Assembly (NCBI GenBank): GCA_000955785.1
Contig: JYOD01000084.1
Coordinates: 44,298 to 108,297 of the forward strand
Length of the DNA stretch: 64,000 nucleotides
Source: Burkholderiaceae bacterium 16
GTDB lineage: Bacteria; Pseudomonadota; Gammaproteobacteria; Burkholderiales; Burkholderiaceae
Direction: 5' to 3'
Shown here in pieces: positions 58,191 to 64,000 of the stretch. The notes under the pieces are model-generated. The model had not been told where the DNA came from. It ran no database searches and saw nothing but the letters and a program-made list of their open reading frames with translations. Position 1 is the stretch's first letter, and the number at the start of each line of letters is the position of its first letter. Position numbers and translations under genes: made by a program.

Positions 58191-59651
58191 TCAAACGCCC
58201 CAGCGCGGAATGTGATGCCCGCCCATCGAGATACAAACGTTCTTCACCTCCGCAAACACCTCGAAGCTGAACTCGCCCCCTTCGCGCCCGGTGCCGGACG
58301 CCTTGGTGCCGCCAAAAGGCTGCCGCAGGTCCCGCACGTTCTGGCTGTTGACGAACACCATGCCAGCCTCGATGCCGCGCGCCAGCCGGTGCACCTTGCC
58401 CACGTCCTGCGTCCAGATATACGAGGCCAGGCCGTAGGCGGTGTCATTGGCCATGGCCAGGCCGTCATCCTCGCCCTTGAAGGGGATCAGGCAGGCCACC
58501 GGGCCAAAGATTTCCTCCTGCGCCACGCGCATGTGGTTTTCCACATTCGCCAGCACGGTAGGCTGCACGAAGTTGCCGTTGCGCAGGTGCGCCGGCAGAT
58601 CGGACGGACGTTCCGCGCCGCCGGCCAGGATGGTGGCGCCCTCCTGCTCGCCCAGGCGGATATAGCCCGTGACCTTCTCCCAGTGCTGCTGGGTGATCAT
58701 GGCGCCCACATGCGTCTGCTCGCTGGTCGGGTCCCCCACGCGCAAACGCCTGGCGCGCTCGGCGAACTTGCGCGCGAAGTCGTCATAGACGGTGTCCTGC
58801 ACGAAGATGCGCGAGCCGGCGGTGCAGCGCTCGCCGTTGATCGAGAAGATGGTGAATAGCGCGGCATCCAGCGCGCGCTCCAGGTCGGCGTCGTCGAACA
58901 CCAGCACCGGCGACTTCCCGCCCAGCTCCATCGAGAACTTCTTCAGGCCGGCGCGCTCGATGATGCGCTTGCCGGTGGCGGTGCCGCCGGTGAACGACAC
59001 CGCGCGTACATCCGGATGGCGCACCAGCGCATCGCCCGCGCTGGCGCCGTAGCCCTGCACCACGTTGAGCACACCGGCCGGGACGCCGGCTTCCAGCACC
59101 AGCATGCCGAGCTGGTCCGCTGTCAGCGGCGACAGCTCCGACATCTTCAGCACCGCGGTATTGCCCAGCGCCAGACACGGCGCGACCTTCCAGGTGGCGG
59201 TCATGAAGGGCACGTTCCACGGCGAGATCAGCGCGCACACACCCACCGGCTGGTAGAGCGTGTAGTTCAGCATCTGGTCGTCGACCGGATAGGTGCGGCC
59301 GTTCATCTGCACGCACACCTCGGCGAAGAAATTGAAGTTCTCGGCGGCCCGCGGAATCAGCTGCTTGCCGGTCTGCGCAATCGGCAGGCCGGTGTCCTGG
59401 GTTTCCAGCGCGGCCAGGTGCGGCACGTGCTCGGTAATCAGGTCCGCCAGCCTGCGCATGATGCGCGCGCGCTCCTTGGCGGGCGTATTGGCCCACTTGG
59501 GAAAGGCCGCCTTGGCCGCCGCCACCGCGGCGTTGACCTCGGCCTCGCCGCCCGCGGCCACGGTGGCGATCTCCTCGCCGGTGGCGGGGTTCCAGGTCAC
59601 GAACGTGTCCTTGCTTTCGACCTGCTTGCCGTTGATCCAATGCCTGATCAT
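58191..59651 (-). CDS. hpaE: HpaE, carboxymethyl-hydroxymuconic semialdehyde dehydrogenase
   Basis: A 486-residue NAD-dependent aldehyde dehydrogenase. Motifs: ISPWNVPFMTATWKVAPCLALGNTAVLKMSELSPLTADQLG, SFTGGTATGKRIIERAG (NAD fold), the catalytic Glu in FSMELGGKSPVLVFDDADLERALDA and Cys in FSINGERCTAGSRIFVQ. ATG 59651 (MIRHWINGKQVESKD) follows GGAGGAAGA. Converts the HpaD product to the trioic acid for HpaG. Confidence 0.95.
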   Translation of the reverse strand: MIRHWINGKQVESKDTFVTWNPATGEEIATVAAGGEAEVNAAVAAAKAAFPKWANTPAKERARIMRRLADLITEHVPHLAALETQDTGLPIAQTGKQLIPRAAENFNFFAEVCVQMNGRTYPVDDQMLNYTLYQPVGVCALISPWNVPFMTATWKVAPCLALGNTAVLKMSELSPLTADQLGMLVLEAGVPAGVLNVVQGYGASAGDALVRHPDVRAVSFTGGTATGKRIIERAGLKKFSMELGGKSPVLVFDDADLERALDAALFTIFSINGERCTAGSRIFVQDTVYDDFARKFAERARRLRVGDPTSEQTHVGAMITQQHWEKVTGYIRLGEQEGATILAGGAERPSDLPAHLRNGNFVQPTVLANVENHMRVAQEEIFGPVACLIPFKGEDDGLAMANDTAYGLASYIWTQDVGKVHRLARGIEAGMVFVNSQNVRDLRQPFGGTKASGTGREGGEFSFEVFAEVKNVCISMGGHHIPRWGV

Positions 59652-59679
59652 GTCTTCCTCCTTGTTGGCGCGCGGCGTA

Positions 59680-60444
59680 TCAGCGCACGCTGCCGTATCC
59701 GCTGGCGGAGGCGATGGTGTTGACCAGCCGCCCCACGCCTTCGATTTCCGTGACGATTTCATCGCCCGGCTGTGTATCGGCCAGCCCTTCCGGGGTGCCG
59801 GTGAGGATCACATCGCCCGCCTCCAGCGTCATGAAACTGCTGAAGTACTCAATGAGCCACGGAATGCCGAAGATCATGTCGCGCGTGTTGCCCTGCTGGG
59901 TCAGCTTGCCGTTGACCGTGGTGCGCAACGCCAGGTTCATCGGGTCCGGCACGTCATCGCGATCGACCAGCCAGGGCCCGAGCGGGGTGCAGGTGTCACG
60001 GTTCTTCACCCGCAGGTTGGGGCGGTAGTAGTTTTCCAGGTAGTCGCGGATGGCGTAGTCATTCGCCACCGTGTAGCCGCGCACGTAGTCGTAGGCTTGC
60101 GCCGCCTTGACGCCGCGTGCGGTACTGCCGATCACCACCGCCAGCTCGCACTCATAGTGCATGTACTTCACGCCTTCGGGCCGGATGGTGTGGGCGCGGT
60201 GGCCGATGAACGCGCCCGGCCCCTTGAGGAAGACCAGCGGTTCTTCCGGCGCCTTGAAGGCGAGTTCGCGCGCATGGTCGGCATAGTTCAGGCCGAGCGC
60301 GAACGTGGTGCGCGGCGCCAGCGGCGGCAGCCACGTCACCGCGTCCTCGCTGACCACACGGCCATCGTCGAGACGCAGTGCGCCCTCGCCCGCCGGTTGC
60401 GCGCTGTGGACCAGGCCATCGAAGGCCACGCGGGCGGTTCTCAT
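59680..60444 (-). CDS. hpaG: HpaG2-type isomerase/decarboxylase subunit
   Basis: A 254-residue FAH-fold protein, the C-terminal-half equivalent of bifunctional HpaG/HpcE, which decarboxylates 5-oxopent-3-ene-1,2,5-tricarboxylate and isomerises the product. Blocks: ALGLNYADHARELAFKAPEEPLVFLKGPGAFIGH, YECELAVVIGSTARGV, VANDYAIRDYLENYYRPNLRVKNRDTCTPLGPWLVDRDDV and the TLEAGDVILTGTPEG ending. Overlaps the preceding HpaG1 gene by four bases (ATGA type). Whether it is the decarboxylase or isomerase half cannot be read from sequence. Confidence 0.92.
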   Translation of the reverse strand: MRTARVAFDGLVHSAQPAGEGALRLDDGRVVSEDAVTWLPPLAPRTTFALGLNYADHARELAFKAPEEPLVFLKGPGAFIGHRAHTIRPEGVKYMHYECELAVVIGSTARGVKAAQAYDYVRGYTVANDYAIRDYLENYYRPNLRVKNRDTCTPLGPWLVDRDDVPDPMNLALRTTVNGKLTQQGNTRDMIFGIPWLIEYFSSFMTLEAGDVILTGTPEGLADTQPGDEIVTEIEGVGRLVNTIASASGYGSVR

Positions 60445-61217
60445 GCGCTCTCCCCAATGGCTGCCACGACCCGGTGCCGCAGGCACCCTACACCTTCGAT
60501 CTCGATCTCCACGGTGTCGCCGGCACGCGCCAGCGGCGCGCCTTCCGGCACCCCCGCCAGCAACACGTCGCCGGCTTCGAGCGACATGAAGGCCGTGACG
60601 TCGGCCAGCAATTGCGCCACCGGGCGCAGCAGGTTGCCGGTGTGATTGCGCTGGCGTTCCTCGCCGTTGATGCGCACCACCATCGCGAGCGCATCGGGGT
60701 TCCCCGCTTGCTCGCGCGCGGTCACCCACGGGCCGATCGGGCAATAGCCGTCGCGGCACTTGTGGCGCACCGCCGGGCGGTAGTAGCTGGCATGCGGCAC
60801 GCTGACGTCGGACACCACCGTGTAGCCGGCGATATAGTCCGCGGCCCGCGCCGCATCGATGCGCGTGGCGCGGCGGCCGATCACGATGCCCAGCGCGGCG
60901 CCGATCTCCAGCGTGTCCTGCCCCGGCGGCAACGCTACGTCGCTGCCGTGGGCGGCCAGTGTATTGGCAGGCTTGATGTAGAGGATGGGTCCGGCCGGAG
61001 GCGCCTGGTACGGCGCGGCGTTGACGCTGTCGCCCAGGGCCGCGAGCGCGCCCTTGAAATTCAGCAGCGTGCCGTAGACCGTGCCGGTGATGGCGGGCTG
61101 CCACATGAACTCGTCTTCACCCAGGGCGCGCGCCCCGTCCCACGGCAGCAAGGTGGCTTCGTCCACCGGCATTGCCCGCACCGGCCGGCCGCCGGCAGCG
61201 ATTCTGGCTTGTCGCAT
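60441..61217 (-). CDS. hpaG: HpaG1-type isomerase/decarboxylase subunit
   Basis: A 258-residue FAH-fold protein, the N-terminal-half equivalent of HpaG/HpcE and the first gene of the hpa operon. Its start is about 100 bases downstream of a promoter with an embedded palindrome. Family blocks: YIKPANTLAAHGSDVALPPGQDTLEIGAALGIVIGRRATRI, YTVVSDVSVPHASYYRPAVRHKCRDGYCPIGPWVTARE and AGDVLLAGVPEGAPLARAGDTVEIEIEGVG. In enteric bacteria the two halves are one polypeptide or two genes; the split here is the two-gene form. Confidence 0.92.
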   Translation of the reverse strand: MRQARIAAGGRPVRAMPVDEATLLPWDGARALGEDEFMWQPAITGTVYGTLLNFKGALAALGDSVNAAPYQAPPAGPILYIKPANTLAAHGSDVALPPGQDTLEIGAALGIVIGRRATRIDAARAADYIAGYTVVSDVSVPHASYYRPAVRHKCRDGYCPIGPWVTAREQAGNPDALAMVVRINGEERQRNHTGNLLRPVAQLLADVTAFMSLEAGDVLLAGVPEGAPLARAGDTVEIEIEGVGCLRHRVVAAIGESA

Positions 61218-61313
61218 CGTGCTCCTGTCTGGTTACGCCCGCTCTGTGCCCTGCCATTGCATTGCCCGGCTTGCGGATCGTCGTGGCGAATCGCTCGTTG
61301 GCGCCGCCTGTAC

Positions 61314-61347
61314 TTAACATGTTAATAAGATTGCGCGGGAGTTTCAA
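61314..61347 (-). promoter_or_regulatory. hpa operon promoter with operator palindrome
   Basis: On the minus strand TTGAAA (61342-61347) and TAACAT (61319-61324) are spaced by 17 bases, a good sigma70 pair. The -10 lies inside the perfect palindrome TTAACATGTTAA (61314-61325), so a bound repressor would occlude it. In known hpa systems the repressor is a MarR-type HpaR; no hpaR gene is in the window. Confidence 0.65.
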
Positions 61348-61532
61348 GTGCTTTGTGCCGTCCGGCTTCTCACACATTTTGCGGCCGCTGGCAGGTTCAG
61401 GCTACCCGGCTCCGGGAACGCGGACGCGGGCCTGTCATCGTGCTGTCATGCAGCATCGCCAGAATTCGCCCTGTACCGGGTCAGGCCTTGGGGCAGCGCA
61501 AATTTACTAATGCGCCGCAGCAGCAAAAGAGC

Positions 61533-61576
61533 TTGCTACCCGATTTTTTTGCAGCTTGAATGAAAACGTTTTCATT
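61533..61576 (+). promoter_or_regulatory. LacI-gene promoter overlapping an 18-bp palindrome
   Basis: TTGCTA (61533-61538), 17 bases, TTGAAT (61556-61561) form a promoter. AATGAAAACGTTTTCATT (61559-61576) is a perfect palindrome with the central CG typical of LacI/GalR operators and overlaps the -10 and likely start site, as expected for autoregulation by the downstream LacI-type protein. Confidence 0.75.
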
Positions 61577-61585
61577 TCTGCCGCC

Positions 61586-62695
61586 ATGCCTTCTTCGCTA
61601 ACCGAGACCGGAACGACACACGTGAAGCGCAATCAGGACCGATCGCCCACCCTGCCCGACGCCGCCGGCACCGCCACCCTGGCTGACGTGGCGCAGACGG
61701 CCGGCGTCTCGCTGGCCACCGCGTCCCGCGCGTTCAACAGCCCGGCGCTGGTGCGCGAAGGCACCGTGCAGCGCGTGCTGGACGCAGCGCGGCAACTCAG
61801 CTTCCGCCCCAACCTGCTTGGCAGCAAACTGCGCGCGCAGCAAAGCCGCATGATCGGCGTGATGCTGCCGACACTGGAGAACGCCGTGTTCGCCGAATGC
61901 TGGCGCGGTATCGAAGACGCGGCGCTGGCCGCCGGCTACTCGCTGATGCTGGTGACCAGCGCCTACGACCCGGCGCGCGAGCGCGAACGCATCGAATACC
62001 TGCTGCGCCACCGCGTGGACGGCATGGTGCTGACCGTGGCCGATGCCGCCCGCAGCGCCGTGCTCGACCAGCTCGACGCGGAAGGCGTGCCCTACGTGCT
62101 GGCCTACAACCAGGCTGCCGCCCGCGGCCAGCGCCATTCCGTCTCGGTGGACAACCGCGCCAGCGCCCGCGAAGGCGTGGAAGCGCTGATCGCCGCCGGG
62201 CACCGCCGCATCCGCGTGGTATCCGGCGCCTTCATCGCATCCGACCGCGCCCGCCAGCGCTTCGACGGCTACCGCGACGCCATGCGCGCGCACGGCCTGG
62301 AACCCGCGCCACCGGTATGCCTGCCCACCCACACGGCCAGCAACGCCGAACAGATCCGCGCGCTGGCCGTGGGGCCGGACGCGCCGACCGCCTTCTTCTG
62401 CACCAATGACCTGCTCGCGATCGGCGTGATCTCGGACCTGAAACGGCTCGGCCTGCGCGTGCCGCGCGACATCTCCGTGCTCGGCTACGACGGCATTGCG
62501 CTCGGCGCGCTGGTGGAGCCGGCACTGGCATCGGTGGTCCAACCCAATACCGAAATCGGCAAGCGCGCCGTCGCGCGCCTGCTTGCGCGCTTCGCGCCGT
62601 CCGGCGCCGGCAAGCAGGACAGCGCCCGGCCTGGACGCATCACCCTGTTGCCACACACCCTGCGCCTGGGCGGCACGGTCGCTGCTCCGGCATGA
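61586..62695 (+). CDS. LacI-family transcriptional regulator
   Basis: A 369-residue LacI/GalR-type repressor. The helix-turn-helix is TLADVAQTAGVSLATASRAFNSP (about 28-50) with hinge FRPNLLGSKLRAQQSRMIGVMLPTLENAVFAECWRGIEDAA; the effector domain has ERIEYLLRHRVDGMVLT, GHRRIRVVSG and FFCTNDLLAIGVISDL, ending in the VQPNTEIGKRAVARLLAR tetramer-like region. Start: ATG 61586 (MPSSLTETG); GTG 61622 is a possible shorter form. The preceding palindrome indicates self-control. It precedes the ABC solute-binding gene by 53 bases and probably governs that transport system. Confidence 0.85.
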   Translation: MPSSLTETGTTHVKRNQDRSPTLPDAAGTATLADVAQTAGVSLATASRAFNSPALVREGTVQRVLDAARQLSFRPNLLGSKLRAQQSRMIGVMLPTLENAVFAECWRGIEDAALAAGYSLMLVTSAYDPARERERIEYLLRHRVDGMVLTVADAARSAVLDQLDAEGVPYVLAYNQAAARGQRHSVSVDNRASAREGVEALIAAGHRRIRVVSGAFIASDRARQRFDGYRDAMRAHGLEPAPPVCLPTHTASNAEQIRALAVGPDAPTAFFCTNDLLAIGVISDLKRLGLRVPRDISVLGYDGIALGALVEPALASVVQPNTEIGKRAVARLLARFAPSGAGKQDSARPGRITLLPHTLRLGGTVAAPA

Positions 62696-62748
62696 ATCCC
62701 TTCCCACCCGCTTTCCCCAGCCCCAGTCCGCTACTCAAGGAGTTCACC

Positions 62749-63771
62749 ATGCAAGCAAGCCGTACCTGGCCCAAACCGCTACGCTGGATCGCCATCGCAC
62801 TCGGCGCCGCCGCCTTCAGCCAGGGCGTGGCAGCGCAAACCGCGATCTGCTACAACTGCCCGCCCGAATGGGCCGACTGGGCCTCGCAGATCCGCGCCAT
62901 CAAGGAAAAGACCGGCGTCACGGTGCCGCACGACAACAAGAACTCCGGCCAGTCGCTCGCGCAACTCGTCGCGGAGAAAGGCAGCCCCGTCGCCGACGTG
63001 GTCTATTACGGCGTGACCTTCGGTATCCAGGCCAAGAAAGACGGCGTCACCGCCGCCTACAAGCCGGCCCACTGGAACGACATCCCCGACGGACTGAAAG
63101 ACCCGCAAGGCAACTGGTTCGCCATCCACTCCGGCACGCTCGGCTTCATGGTCAACGTCGACGCCCTGCGCGGCAAGCCCGTGCCGCAATCCTGGGCCGA
63201 CCTGCTCAAGCCCGAATACAAAGGCCTGATCGGCTACCTCGACCCCGCCAGCGCCTTCGTCGGCTACGTCGGCGCCGTCGCCATCAACCAGGCCCTGGGC
63301 GGCTCGATGGACAACTTCGGCCCTGCTTTCAAATACTTCCGCGACCTGCAGAAGAACCAGCCCATCGTGCCCAAGCAAACCGCCTATGCCCGCGTGCTCT
63401 CCGGCGAGATCCCGATCCTGCTCGATTACGACTTCAATGCCTATCGCGCACGCTACAAGGACAAATCCAACGTGGCCTTTGTGATCCCGAAGGAAGGCAC
63501 GGTGGTGGTGCCCTACGTGATAAGCCTGGTGAACAAGGCCCCGCACGAAGCCGAAGGCAAGAAGGTGCTCGATTTCGTCTTGTCCGATGCCGGACAGGCG
63601 CTATGGGCCAACGCCTATCTGCGGCCGGTGCGCAGCGCCGCGATACCCAGCGAAGTGCAAGCCAGGTTCCTGCCCGCGGCGGACTATGCGCGCGCCAAGC
63701 CCGTGGATTTCGGCAAGATGGCGGAAGCGCAAAAAGGGTTTAGCGATCAGTATTTGAAAGAGGTCCGCTAA
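62749..63771 (+). CDS. ABC-type extracellular solute-binding protein
   Basis: A 340-residue periplasmic binding protein with a signal peptide ending near SQGVAAQ (residues 1-30 region). The sequence CYNCPPEWADWASQIRAIKEKTGVTVPHDNKNSGQSLAQLVAEKGSPVADVVYYG and the AIHSGTLGFMVNVDALRGKPVPQSWADLLKPEYKGLIGY region resemble the iron(III)/2-aminoethylphosphonate/polyamine group. AAGGAGTTCACC precedes ATG 62749. Permease and ATPase genes must lie beyond the window's end if at all. Ligand unknown; a phosphonate or sugar-phosphate ligand is possible from the group. Confidence 0.85.
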   Translation: MQASRTWPKPLRWIAIALGAAAFSQGVAAQTAICYNCPPEWADWASQIRAIKEKTGVTVPHDNKNSGQSLAQLVAEKGSPVADVVYYGVTFGIQAKKDGVTAAYKPAHWNDIPDGLKDPQGNWFAIHSGTLGFMVNVDALRGKPVPQSWADLLKPEYKGLIGYLDPASAFVGYVGAVAINQALGGSMDNFGPAFKYFRDLQKNQPIVPKQTAYARVLSGEIPILLDYDFNAYRARYKDKSNVAFVIPKEGTVVVPYVISLVNKAPHEAEGKKVLDFVLSDAGQALWANAYLRPVRSAAIPSEVQARFLPAADYARAKPVDFGKMAEAQKGFSDQYLKEVR

Positions 63772-63856
63772 GCGGATGGCTGGTCGCGCGATGGCCCTAC
63801 GGTGCTTGATGAGGCAGGCTGAGTTAGTTGCATCGCCATCGCTTTGCCTGCGCCCG

Positions 63857-63880
63857 CCCTCTCCCACACGCGGGAGAGGG
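63857..63880. terminator. Stem-loop after the solute-binding gene
   Basis: CCCTCTCCC (63857-63865) and GGGAGAGGG (63872-63880) form a perfect 9-bp stem with a six-base loop, 86 bases after the stop. There is no U-run; the same stem type (CCCTCTCCCC) occurs at 55112, suggesting a dispersed palindromic family. Confidence 0.5.
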
Positions 63881-63921
63881 GAGCAAACCGAGAGTCGATT
63901 CAAACCTCGCGGGGTGTAGCC

Positions 63922-63951
63922 GTGTGGAGCGCCCCCAAGGGCGGTCCACAC
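63922..63951. repeat. Nearly perfect hairpin near the window end
   Basis: GTGTGGA-g-CGCCC-ccaa-GGGCG-g-TCCACAC forms a 30-base hairpin with one opposed G/G mismatch. No gene or T-run adjoins. It looks like a dispersed palindromic element of the genome rather than a terminator. Confidence 0.5.
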
Positions 63952-64000
63952 CGGTGCGCGATGCGAAGCGAGCCGTGTAGGTGTACCAGGCCGTATGGGG

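Noticed and set aside
62779..63546. Minus-strand frame opposite the ABC solute-binding gene
   Set aside because: No motifs; the opposite strand has a signal peptide and a clear ribosome site.
1..64000. tRNA, rRNA and CRISPR arrays
   Set aside because: None recognised by eye on either strand; a dedicated scan would be needed to exclude a tRNA in the spacers.

Overview
High-GC, tightly packed DNA with gene content and protein styles typical of a Burkholderiaceae betaproteobacterium, most likely Cupriavidus or a close relative (inference from Bug-type TctC receptors, complete C-P lyase genes, mhp and hpa aromatic pathways, an Hfq paralogue with a Gly-rich tail and a glycine riboswitch). No rRNA, tRNA or CRISPR array was recognised.

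Layout. (1) 0-3.7 kb: an exported protein built from DGAR repeats, a Crp/Fnr-type regulator convergent with an AGE-family sugar epimerase, and a small orphan protein. (2) 3.8-17.7 kb: a complete phosphonate island. phnGHIJKLM run leftward from a promoter bearing operator-like repeats, opposite the repressor phnF; a second phnM paralogue, a 2H phosphoesterase-like protein and phnN run rightward; phnCDE run leftward with a PhnZ-type HD oxygenase-like gene and a GNAT gene at the end of the operon. (3) 17.9-21.5 kb: DedA protein, OsmC protein, alpha/beta hydrolase-OsmC fusion, LysR regulator. (4) 21.6-27.5 kb: the most unusual unit, an 1146-residue molybdopterin oxidoreductase fused to a complete flavin/NAD/[2Fe-2S] reductase, followed by a mu-crystallin/ornithine cyclodeaminase-type protein and an AtoE-type carboxylate transporter. 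(5) 27.8-30.7 kb: periplasmic FKBP, Hfq paralogue, PepSY-like protein, cytochrome b561, ArsN2-like acetyltransferase. (6) 30.7-33.0 kb: AT-richer scar with fused or scrambled remnants of an ABC ATPase, an alpha-hydroxy-acid oxidase and a LysR regulator. (7) 33.1-38.5 kb: tandem glycine riboswitch plus intrinsic terminator ahead of a DadA-type oxidase, then LysR, MFS carrier and M20 amidohydrolase. (8) 38.7-43.5 kb: two decayed genes, an acyl-CoA synthetase, a Crp/Fnr regulator, an AraC-like fragment protein and a Gln/Gly-rich protein. (9) 43.6-52.3 kb: mhpCABD-bug-FE operon for 3-(3-hydroxyphenyl)propionate, with divergent mhpR. (10) 52.29-53.89 kb: an IS1182-type element flanked by CTAG target duplications. 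(11) 53.9-61.2 kb: hpaGGEDFHI plus a Bug receptor for homoprotocatechuate. (12) 61.6-63.8 kb: LacI-type regulator with an 18-bp palindrome at its promoter, and an ABC solute-binding protein.

How it fits together: the window is mainly scavenging and catabolism. Phosphonates are imported by PhnCDE and cleaved by the PhnGHIJ/K core, with PhnM and PhnN returning the ribose phosphate to PRPP. The mhp and hpa operons are parallel meta-cleavage routes ending in aldol cleavage to pyruvate plus an aldehyde. Uptake looks dependent on Bug receptors embedded in or next to each operon. Start codons were adjusted by eye using Shine-Dalgarno sites; all functional statements rest on motif recognition, not on database searches.
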